Assembly: GCF_014842925.1 (NCBI RefSeq)
Contig: NZ_JACYXJ010000008.1
Coordinates: 36,676-100,675, forward strand
Direction: 5' to 3'
From: Roseibium polysiphoniae
Lineage (GTDB): Bacteria > Pseudomonadota > Alphaproteobacteria > Rhizobiales > Stappiaceae
Length of the DNA stretch: 64,000 nucleotides
A program made the translations under genes and the position numbers. Below are positions 57,111 through 64,000 of this stretch, piece after piece. Position 1 is the stretch's first letter; every line of letters starts with the position of its first letter. The notes under the pieces were generated by a model. It searched no databases and was not told the DNA's origin. It saw only the letters and a list, made by a program, of their open reading frames with translations.

Positions 57111-57155
57111 CACTATATTTAGTGGCGTTAGCCAGGCGAGATACTAAATATCGGA
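57111..57155. promoter_or_regulatory. tandem NrdR boxes upstream of nrdJ
   Basis: Box 1, CACTATATTTAGTG (57111-57124), is a perfect inverted repeat matching the NrdR consensus ACaCtATATaTaGTGT. Box 2, TACTAAATATCGGA (57142-57155), is a weaker copy. Their starts are 31 bases apart, the three-turn spacing typical of NrdR. They lie about 150-195 bases upstream of nrdJ, so NrdR repression in response to dATP is likely. Confidence 0.8.
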
Positions 57156-57306
57156 TCACCAAGATGGTCCGGTTTTCGAAAGACGGCTTTTAAGAAGCCC
57201 GCCGGGACCGTCAGATGACAAACCGGCACTTTGATGCGGACGAGCGATGCGGACCAGGCCGGGGCTGAGCCAGCCTACCTGGGCTTGATAGACAAGGGGA
57301 CATGGA

Positions 57307-60300
57307 ATGCGGATAGAGCGGCGATACACCAAAGAGGGGCAGTCACCCTACGCCGACGTGGAATTCCGGACAGCGACGAGTGAGATTCGCAATCCGGACG
57401 GATCTATTGTGTTCCGGCTCGAGGACATTCAGGTCCCGGCCCAGTTTTCGCAGGTCGCGTCTGACATCCTGGCGCAGAAGTACTTCCGCAAGGCTGGCGT
57501 TCCCGCCAAGCTGAAAGCGGTCGAGGAAAACACGGTTCCATCCTGGCTGTGGCGCCATGAAGCCGATGAAAAAGCGCTTGCCAAGCTCCCCGAAGAAGAG
57601 CGCTTCAACTCCGAGATCGACGGCCGTCAGGTGTTTGATCGTCTCGCCGGCACCTGGACTTACTGGGGCTGGAAGGGCGGCTATTTCGACAAGGAATCCG
57701 ACGCACAGGCATTCTTTGATGAACTGCGGTTCATGCTGGCCACCCAGAAAGTTGCACCGAACTCGCCGCAGTGGTTCAACACCGGCCTGCACTGGGCTTA
57801 CGGCATCGATGGCCCGAGCCAGGGCCACTACTATGTCGACTTCCAGACCGGCGAGCTGACCAAATCCGCAACCGCCTATGAGCATCCGCAGCCGCATGCC
57901 TGCTTCATCCAGTCGGTTGGCGATGACCTCGTCAATGAAGGCGGCATCATGGACCTCTGGGTCCGCGAAGCCCGCCTGTTCAAATATGGCTCGGGCACCG
58001 GTTCGAACTTCTCCCGTGTTCGCGGTGAAGGCGAAAAGCTGTCGGGCGGAGGCAAGTCCTCCGGCCTCATGAGCTTCCTGAAGATCGGCGACCGGGCAGC
58101 GGGCGCGATCAAGTCCGGCGGCACGACCCGACGTGCGGCCAAGATGGTCGTGGTCGACGTCGACCATCCGGACATCGAGGAATACATCAACTGGAAGGTC
58201 AAGGAAGAGCAGAAGGTCGCGGCCCTCGTAACCGGCTCCAAGATTTGCCAGAAGCACCTCAGCGCCATCATGAAGGCCTGCATCAACTGCGAGGCGGACA
58301 ACGGCGAGTGCTTCGATCCGGCCAAGAACCCGGCGCTCAAGCGTGAAATCCGCGCCGCCAAGAAGATGATGGTTCCGGAGAACTACATCCAGCGCGTGAT
58401 CCAGTTCGCGCGTCAGGGCTTCACCAAGATCGAATTCCCGACCTACAACACGGATTGGGATTCCGAAGCCTATCTGACCGTTTCCGGCCAGAACTCCAAC
58501 AACTCCGTACGTGTCACCGACGGCTTCCTGAGCGCTGTTGTGGACGATGGCGACTGGGACCTGATGGGCCGGCGCACGGACGATGTGGTCAAGACCATCA
58601 AGGCAAAGGACCTGTGGGAACAAATCGGTTATGCCGCCTGGGCGTCCGCCGATCCCGGCATCCAGTACCACACGACCATCAACGACTGGCACACCTGCCC
58701 TGCCTCCGGTGAAATCCGCGCGTCCAATCCATGTTCGGAATACATGTTCCTGGATGACACGGCCTGTAACCTGGCGTCCTTGAACCTGATGCAGTTCCGC
58801 CACGAAGACGGTTCTGTCGATGTGGAGAGCTATGAGCATGCAGTTCGTCTTTGGACTGTTGTGCTGGAAGTCTCCGTTTTGATGGCTCAGTTCCCGTCCA
58901 AGGAAATTGCCGAACGCTCTTATCTCTATCGGACACTCGGCCTTGGCTTTGCCAACATCGGCGGCCTGCTGATGACCTCTGGCGTTTCCTACGACAGCGA
59001 TGAAGGTCGTGCGCTTTGCGGCGCGCTGACCGCGATCATGACCGGCGTTTCCTATGCGACCTCGGCCGAAATGGCCGGAGAGCTTGGTCCGTTCCCGGGC
59101 TACAAGGACAATGCCGAACACATGCTGCGCGTCATGCGCAACCATCGCCGTGCCGCCCATGGCGAGGCAGAGGGCTATGAGGCGCTCAGCATTGCACCGG
59201 TTGCCCTCGACCATGCCTCCTGCCCTGACAAGACACTGATCGAACGGGCGAAAGGTGCCTGGGACCGGGCGCTCGAGCTTGGAGAGAAGAACGGCTATCG
59301 CAACGCCCAGTCCACGGTGATTGCCCCGACAGGCACCATCGGTCTGGTCATGGATTGCGACACCACGGGCATTGAGCCGGACTTCGCGCTGGTGAAGTTC
59401 AAGAAGCTCGCCGGTGGCGGCTACTTCAAGATCATCAACCGCGCTGTTCCCGAAGCCCTGCGCAAGCTTGGCTATTCGGAAAGCAAGATTGCCGAAATCG
59501 AGGCCTATGCCGTGGGCCATGGTTCGATCGATCAGGCACCGGCGATCAATCCGTCGTCCCTGAAGGCCAAGGGTTTCACCGACGAGAGCATCGCGAAGAT
59601 CAAGAGCTCTCTTGGCTCTGCCTTCGACATCAAGTTCGTCTTCAACCGCTGGACTGTTGGCGACGAGCAGATGGCCGCGCTGATGGTTCCGGAAGAAAAG
59701 CTCTCCGATCCGGCGTTCGACCTTCTCACGCACCTTGGCTATTCCAAGGCCGAGATCGAAGCGGCCAACACCCACGTTTGCGGTGCCATGACCCTCGAAG
59801 GGGCGCCTTTCCTCAAGGAAGAGCATTATCCGATCTTCGATTGCGCCAACCCGTGTGGCCGCATCGGCAAGCGTTACCTGTCGGTGGAAAGCCACATCCG
59901 CATGATGGCCGCAGCCCAGCCCTTCATCTCCGGCGCGATCTCCAAGACGATCAACATGCCGAACGATGCAACGGTCGAGGACTGCAAGGAAGCCTACATG
60001 CTGTCCTGGCGCCTCGCCCTGAAGGCCAACGCGCTGTACCGCGATGGCTCGAAACTGTCTCAGCCGCTCAACGCCCAGCTTCTGGCCGATGAGGACGAGG
60101 ATGAGGATGAAGTGGCCGAAACACTCGCCGCCAAGCCGCAGGCGGCACGGGCCGAGGTCGTCGCCGAACGGATTGTCGAGCGGATCGTCGAGCGCGTCGT
60201 TCGTGAACAGGAAAAGCTGCCGACCCGCCGGAAGGGCTACACCCAGAAGGCCAAGATCGGTGGACACACCATCTTCCTGCGCACCGGCGAATATGACGAT

Positions 60301-60990
60301 GGCCGTCTTGGCGAGATCTTCCTCGACATGAACAAGGAGGGCTCCGCCCTTCGCGCCTTCATCAACAACTTCGCCATCTCGGTCTCGCTCGGCCTGCAGT
60401 ATGGCGTGCCGCTCGAGGAATATGTCGACGCGTTCACCTTCACGAAGTTCGAACCTGCCGGCATGGTCCAGGGCAACGACGCGATCAAGAATGCCACGTC
60501 GATCCTCGACTACGTCTTCCGTGAACTCGCCGTGTCCTATCTCGGCCGCCACGACCTTGCCCATGTATCTCCGGACACCTTTGGCAGCTCACCTGCTGGC
60601 GGAGAGACGGCCGACGAGCGCAACAAGGAACATCAGGGCGTGGTGTCTCACGGCCTGATCCGCGGACAGACGGAGCGTTTCCGTCTGGTGTCGGATAGCG
60701 AACCGGCTGGCACACTCGTCGAGGCCCTGTCCGGTCAGGTGGCCAATTCACCGGCTGCCCAGACCTCTGCTGTTGCCACGGCATTTGCCCGCGGCTCCGA
60801 GGCTGTTGCCGCTGTGGAAGTGACGACAGCCCCTGCTCCGGCCAAGGCTTCAGCTGCCCAGCAGATCGCCCAGGCGCGGATGAAGGGCTATGAAGGCGAA
60901 AGCTGCGCCGAATGCGGCAACTTCACCATGGTCCGCAACGGCACTTGCCTCAAATGCGATACCTGCGGCTCGACGAGCGGCTGCAGCTAA
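57307..60990 (+). CDS. nrdJ: adenosylcobalamin-dependent class II ribonucleotide reductase
   Basis: NrdJ reduces ribonucleotides to deoxyribonucleotides using vitamin B12 in place of an oxygen-dependent radical. The 1227-residue protein has [56 protein letters not shown] with the radical-site Cys, [20 protein letters not shown] and a long C-terminal part ending in a zinc-ribbon type [20 protein letters not shown] and CGSTSGCS. An acidic patch ([14 protein letters not shown]) occurs around residue 930. It seems to be transcribed alone under tandem NrdR boxes. No class I nrdAB is in the window. Confidence 0.97.
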   Translation: MRIERRYTKEGQSPYADVEFRTATSEIRNPDGSIVFRLEDIQVPAQFSQVASDILAQKYFRKAGVPAKLKAVEENTVPSWLWRHEADEKALAKLPEEERFNSEIDGRQVFDRLAGTWTYWGWKGGYFDKESDAQAFFDELRFMLATQKVAPNSPQWFNTGLHWAYGIDGPSQGHYYVDFQTGELTKSATAYEHPQPHACFIQSVGDDLVNEGGIMDLWVREARLFKYGSGTGSNFSRVRGEGEKLSGGGKSSGLMSFLKIGDRAAGAIKSGGTTRRAAKMVVVDVDHPDIEEYINWKVKEEQKVAALVTGSKICQKHLSAIMKACINCEADNGECFDPAKNPALKREIRAAKKMMVPENYIQRVIQFARQGFTKIEFPTYNTDWDSEAYLTVSGQNSNNSVRVTDGFLSAVVDDGDWDLMGRRTDDVVKTIKAKDLWEQIGYAAWASADPGIQYHTTINDWHTCPASGEIRASNPCSEYMFLDDTACNLASLNLMQFRHEDGSVDVESYEHAVRLWTVVLEVSVLMAQFPSKEIAERSYLYRTLGLGFANIGGLLMTSGVSYDSDEGRALCGALTAIMTGVSYATSAEMAGELGPFPGYKDNAEHMLRVMRNHRRAAHGEAEGYEALSIAPVALDHASCPDKTLIERAKGAWDRALELGEKNGYRNAQSTVIAPTGTIGLVMDCDTTGIEPDFALVKFKKLAGGGYFKIINRAVPEALRKLGYSESKIAEIEAYAVGHGSIDQAPAINPSSLKAKGFTDESIAKIKSSLGSAFDIKFVFNRWTVGDEQMAALMVPEEKLSDPAFDLLTHLGYSKAEIEAANTHVCGAMTLEGAPFLKEEHYPIFDCANPCGRIGKRYLSVESHIRMMAAAQPFISGAISKTINMPNDATVEDCKEAYMLSWRLALKANALYRDGSKLSQPLNAQLLADEDEDEDEVAETLAAKPQAARAEVVAERIVERIVERVVREQEKLPTRRKGYTQKAKIGGHTIFLRTGEYDDGRLGEIFLDMNKEGSALRAFINNFAISVSLGLQYGVPLEEYVDAFTFTKFEPAGMVQGNDAIKNATSILDYVFRELAVSYLGRHDLAHVSPDTFGSSPAGGETADERNKEHQGVVSHGLIRGQTERFRLVSDSEPAGTLVEALSGQVANSPAAQTSAVATAFARGSEAVAAVEVTTAPAPAKASAAQQIAQARMKGYEGESCAECGNFTMVRNGTCLKCDTCGSTSGCS

Positions 60991-61064
60991 TACGGCCATG
61001 AAAAATGTGTCTCGAGTCGCATAGGATGGCCAAATTAGGCCAATAAACGGCTCAAATATGAAAA

Positions 61065-61085
61065 CCGGGCGCCAACGGCGCCCGG
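61065..61085. terminator. GC-rich hairpin after nrdJ
   Basis: CCGGGCGCC and its exact complement form a 9-bp stem around AAC, 75 bases beyond nrdJ. On the plus strand it is followed by purines, not T residues; on the minus strand TTTTCAT follows. It may be a terminator of weak intrinsic type for nrdJ or for a minus-strand transcript. Confidence 0.55.
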
Positions 61086-61184
61086 GAGAACAAAAAAGAA
61101 CAAAATAGCAACAAGTTATCCTGTGCACGTAACTCGATTGGGTCGAGGGAGGCAATCCAAAAGTCCAGATGAAAAGGAGTTTTT

Positions 61185-62912
61185 ATGCCCCTCGACAAAT
61201 CATCGCCAAACTTGGATGCGCTGCTACTCGCAACGCTACTGGAAATCGAACTGAGCGATCGGGATCGCCGGGTAGCAAAAAAGCGATATCACTACATCCC
61301 TGAACACTTGCAGAGACCGTCCAGTCCCTTGCGTATTTACGTGGACGACGCGGTCATATACGCGCAAGGATCGAGGGCGATCGGGGCAACGATTGTTCAT
61401 GGCGCCGATGAAGATCGCTTCGATCTTGATGCTGTTCTTGAATTCCCACGGCCTATGGGCTGGTCGATCTCAAGAGTTCTGGACGAACTCCATGCGGCTT
61501 TTGAAGGCTTTCCGGACGTTCAGCATATAGAACGATGCACCCGGTGTGTTCAGCTCCAGTTTGCCTTCATGCATTTGGACGTCACCCCGATGGATCCGGC
61601 CACCGAACCGCGCATTGAGCGTGTTGGTGCGATCTATCATAGTCCCGACAACGGCAATGACGAACTGTTTGACGTAAATCCGTATGGATTTGCCACCTGG
61701 TTCAACGGCAGCGTTTCGCCGCCGACGCTTGCGTTTCAAAAACAGCTGAAGGATATGCGCGAACAGATTGTGCAGAGGGATCGGTTCATTTCGACCACAT
61801 TTCGTGCGGACGCGGAGATCGAGGACTTACCGGTCGAAACACATCCGTTGCGCGATGCTCCACAGGTAATTTCGCTTAAGCTCATGAAGAGGTTTCTCAA
61901 TCTGCGCTATGCAAAGAGAAAAGAGAAACGTCCGATTTCCGTCTATCTTTCTAAGGTTGCGGCACAGGTTCCTTTGAATCTCAACGGCTTATGTTCTCAG
62001 TTGGAAGACCTCGCCGCCGCCCTTGCGCAGAGAATGGTGATTGCGATCGAAACCGGGTTATGGCCGGCAGAACGAAATCCGGCTCTGCTGACTGAAAATT
62101 TCAATGATCGTTGGCCAACGTCGATCCAGGAAATGGTCATGTTTCGGGATGACCTAGAGCATCTCGTTTATGAGTTGCAGCGCGCTCGGCGGTCAGAATT
62201 CGTCGAAATCCGCAAAATCTTTCGAGGGCTGTTCGGGGAGACAGTAACGGAAAGTGCTGTCCGCTCGTATTTAAGCCAAGCTTCCAACCCGACCGGTCAA
62301 AGCAGATTTCAGCCGGGAAAGGGATTTGTGGCTGCACCTGCATTAATATCGCCGGCTCGCACGGGCGCAGCGAATACTCCAAAAGCGGTACCGCACAGCT
62401 TCCACCCGGGAAGGCTAAAAAAAATGAAGCGCCGCGCGAAGCCCCGATCCCCCGAAGCACAGCTTTCCCGGATGGAAAGGCGTTGGCCTCTACTCAAGCC
62501 AAGAATGATGGGTGGAGGTCAATTCCTGCAATGGTTGGGACCTATCCGGGGCTTTCAGATGGAGTATCGTGTTTCAATCTGTTGGGATTGGCAGACGCCA
62601 GACTCGTTCCCGTTGGCCTTTGTTCTCAATCCTGAAATTCGGCCGCGACCAGGCGAAAGATATATCGACATCCCGCACCTAAGGTTTGACGGTCAAGCTC
62701 CCGAAAACTCGGCACTTTGTCTTTTTGACCCGGATACTGGGGAATGGGACCACAGCATGTGGATCGCAGACAGCACGGTTCCCTGGACGTCCGAGTGGCT
62801 GCATCACTACGAGCTTTGGCACGTGGACGGACAGTGGCGCGGAAAAAGTGCCCCCGGCCCGAACTGTGTTGGTGCAACCACCCCGCAGGATCTCGAGACG
62901 ACAAATGCCTAA
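61185..62912 (+). CDS. CBASS CD-NTase fused to an E2-like conjugating domain
   Basis: In CBASS immunity a CD-NTase senses phage and makes a cyclic oligonucleotide alarm signal. Here residues 1-370 form the nucleotidyltransferase: QGSRAIGATI at 61-70, catalytic DLD at Asp80 and Asp82, and the third acid Asp132 in MHLDVTP. A basic linker (LKKMKRRAKPRSPEAQLSRM, about 411-430) leads to an E2-like domain at about 430-560. That domain has IPHLRFDG, LCLF with candidate catalytic Cys512, and IADSTVPWTSEWLHHYELW, the signature of E2 proteins in short type II CBASS, where they modify the CD-NTase. In known systems the two are separate genes. AAAAGGAG precedes the ATG. Base composition is lower in GC than core neighbours. 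The join runs through an A8 tract, so a sequence error or slippage is possible. Confidence 0.85.
   Translation: MPLDKSSPNLDALLLATLLEIELSDRDRRVAKKRYHYIPEHLQRPSSPLRIYVDDAVIYAQGSRAIGATIVHGADEDRFDLDAVLEFPRPMGWSISRVLDELHAAFEGFPDVQHIERCTRCVQLQFAFMHLDVTPMDPATEPRIERVGAIYHSPDNGNDELFDVNPYGFATWFNGSVSPPTLAFQKQLKDMREQIVQRDRFISTTFRADAEIEDLPVETHPLRDAPQVISLKLMKRFLNLRYAKRKEKRPISVYLSKVAAQVPLNLNGLCSQLEDLAAALAQRMVIAIETGLWPAERNPALLTENFNDRWPTSIQEMVMFRDDLEHLVYELQRARRSEFVEIRKIFRGLFGETVTESAVRSYLSQASNPTGQSRFQPGKGFVAAPALISPARTGAANTPKAVPHSFHPGRLKKMKRRAKPRSPEAQLSRMERRWPLLKPRMMGGGQFLQWLGPIRGFQMEYRVSICWDWQTPDSFPLAFVLNPEIRPRPGERYIDIPHLRFDGQAPENSALCLFDPDTGEWDHSMWIADSTVPWTSEWLHHYELWHVDGQWRGKSAPGPNCVGATTPQDLETTNA
62408..62426 (+). 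promoter_or_regulatory. internal ribosome binding site, A8 tract and possible E2 start
   Basis: GGGAAGG at 62408-62414 is followed, 9 bases later, by ATG at 62424, the last A of a run of eight A residues (62417-62424). The ATG is in frame with the fusion and would give a 162-residue E2-like protein, the usual size of a free CBASS E2. Were one A absent, the upstream frame would read CTA AAA AAA TGA and stop in an ATGA overlap with this start. Confidence 0.6.
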
Positions 62913-64000
62913 AAGCAGAGGAAATACGAGAGAAAAGACGAAGATGATCGTCTGGGGCCGTGCAGGCGGACGCTGCCAGTACAGAAACTGCAATACTCGG
63001 CTCGATGGCGACCTTATTTCCGGGAACCTCGACCGAAACGGTGGTTATATCGCGCATATCGTTGCTGCTGACCCCGGAGGAGAGCGCGGGCATCCGGAGC
63101 TCTCCCATGAGTTGGCGGATGATCCAGAGAACCTGATGCTGATGTGCGATGTCCATCATCGTGAAATCGACGATAAGGAAAAACTGGATATCTACACGGT
63201 CGAAGTACTGCGAGAAATGAAGCGCGAGCATGAGATGCGTGTGGATCAACTTCTCTCAATTCGAACGGCGAAAAAGTCGACAATTCTGCAAGTCAGCGCA
63301 CCGATCGGTGAAAATGAAACGGCAATACCCTTCGATGATTGCGCTTTTGCTGTCGCCTCGGAGTCCATCCTTGCCGATCGCGTTCCGGTCGAAATCAAGA
63401 TTCGCGGCATGCGCCATAAGGATATCGATCCGAACTACTACACTACTGAAATAAGCAATCTAAGATCTCGCTTTGAGCGAGCAATCCAGGGGCAGTATGA
63501 AGATGGAGTGATTGAACACATCTCGGTTTTTGGCTTGGCTCCGATCCCAATTCTTATGGAGTTGGGGCGCTTGATCTCGGATATTTCAGACGCGACCATT
63601 TTCATGCGGCACCGGGAACCGAAGCCTCAGTGGGCATGGCCCAACGACGGCCCTAGCCTGTCGTTTTCAAGATCCAAGGGATCGGCAGAAAGTAATAAGG
63701 TAGCGCTGAAGCTCTCGGTATCCGCTGAGATCAAGGATGAGCGTATCAAACAGGCACTCGGCGAAGATATTTCCATTTGGGAAATTCGAAGTGACCGTTT
63801 CGGTACGGGGGTACTGCGAAACCAAAGCGATTTGACCGGATACCGCCTACTCGTTGGTCGTGTATTTGATGAAATCCGGGAGCAACATGGGAAAGACGTC
63901 CAACTATCAGTTTTCCCGGCAGTACCGATAGCCTGCGCTATCGAATTTGGACGCGTTTGGCAACCAAAGGCGCATCCAGGTTTTCGAATTTTTGACGAAA
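62905..64000 (+). CDS. cap5: HNH-SAVED CBASS effector (Cap5-like), 3' end outside window
   Basis: At least 365 residues are visible and the frame is still open at the edge. The N-terminal HNH nuclease has a CxxxxC pair (Cys24, Cys29), the His in GGYIAHIVAADPGG (His51), and DDPENLMLMCDVHHREID (Asn76, Cys81, His84/85). From about residue 130 the protein is a SAVED ligand sensor, with IEHISVFGLAPIPILMELGR and LSVFPAVPIACAIEFGRVWQ, the two characteristic repeats. Cap5 proteins are held inactive until SAVED binds the CD-NTase product, then oligomerise and degrade DNA. The start overlaps the fusion gene by 8 bases (its stop is 62910-62912), so the two are co-translated. Codon use is AT-richer than in neighbours. 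Confidence 0.93.
   Translation, partial: MPKSRGNTREKTKMIVWGRAGGRCQYRNCNTRLDGDLISGNLDRNGGYIAHIVAADPGGERGHPELSHELADDPENLMLMCDVHHREIDDKEKLDIYTVEVLREMKREHEMRVDQLLSIRTAKKSTILQVSAPIGENETAIPFDDCAFAVASESILADRVPVEIKIRGMRHKDIDPNYYTTEISNLRSRFERAIQGQYEDGVIEHISVFGLAPIPILMELGRLISDISDATIFMRHREPKPQWAWPNDGPSLSFSRSKGSAESNKVALKLSVSAEIKDERIKQALGEDISIWEIRSDRFGTGVLRNQSDLTGYRLLVGRVFDEIREQHGKDVQLSVFPAVPIACAIEFGRVWQPKAHPGFRIFDE

Noticed and set aside
56663..57306. Cobalamin riboswitch for the B12-dependent reductase
   Set aside because: No B12-box-like sequence or required helices were recognised; the clear regulatory signal is the NrdR box pair.
57343..60564. Very long minus-strand open frame opposite nrdJ (more than 1000 codons)
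   Set aside because: It lies entirely antisense to nrdJ, whose protein has all class II reductase motifs. The antisense frame is a by-product of GC-rich codon bias and has no recognisable domains.
61088..61101. GAAC-N6-GAAC direct repeat upstream of the CBASS operon as a LexA site
   Set aside because: Spacing is six, not seven, bases; alphaproteobacterial LexA requires N7. It lies in an A-rich stretch where chance repeats are likely.

Overview
The window looks like chromosomal DNA of an alphaproteobacterium of the Hyphomicrobiales, possibly a Roseibium/Stappia-like marine lineage. This is inferred from gene content and order, not from a database match: an ExoR-type Sel1 protein, an NDUFA12 protein, a NrdJ-type ribonucleotide reductase, GTTC-N7-GTTC LexA sites, an Irr-type iron control element, and the order dgt-argS-SPOR-nagZ-scpAB-tatABC-serS-surE-pcm-LytM-DUF815-yajC-secDF.

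Layout. 1-4.7 kb: end of galE, an orphan zinc-binding protein gene (znuA) with a probable Zur operator, an L,D-transpeptidase and ssb. 5.1-8.3 kb: uvrA behind a perfect LexA box. 8.4-9.4 kb: two DUF1127 micro-genes, each followed by hairpins with CCTCC-type loops that look like CcsR/'cuckoo' small RNAs. 9.4-13.7 kb: a lipoprotein, trmFO and a mechanosensitive channel. 13.8-18.1 kb: yajC-secD-secF followed by homologues of the complex I assembly factors NDUFAF3 and NDUFAF6. 18.3-35.7 kb: the conserved envelope, division and secretion block listed above, interrupted by an orphan ABC ATPase and an esterase gene. 35.9-42 kb: erpA, xthA, a LysE-type exporter, exoR and parE. 42-45.9 kb: a sulfotransferase-like gene, an RhlE-type helicase and a diguanylate cyclase. 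45.9-53.7 kb: a full suf operon (cysteine desulfurase, sufB, C, D, S, T, A) ending in tenA, with an Irr-like box upstream. 54-61 kb: a hydrolase, an acetyltransferase, NDUFA12, a response regulator, and nrdJ behind tandem NrdR boxes.

The most unusual part is the right edge (61.2-64 kb), which runs out of the window. A CD-NTase (cGAS-like nucleotidyltransferase) is joined in one reading frame to a C-terminal E2-like (ubiquitin-conjugating-type) domain, and it overlaps an HNH-SAVED (Cap5-type) effector gene. This is a CBASS anti-phage operon of the short, E2-only type II kind. The fusion runs through a tract of eight A residues that ends in a possible internal ATG with its own ribosome binding site. 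With seven A residues the sequence would instead encode two separate genes overlapping as ATGA. The fusion could therefore be real, could be a product of slippage, or could be a sequence error.

Several themes link the window: metal-responsive control (Zur, Irr), damage and nucleotide stress control (LexA, NrdR), Fe-S assembly (suf, ErpA), and envelope biogenesis (Ldt, LytM, SPOR, Tat, Sec). I saw no rRNA, tRNA, insertion sequence, integrase or CRISPR array.
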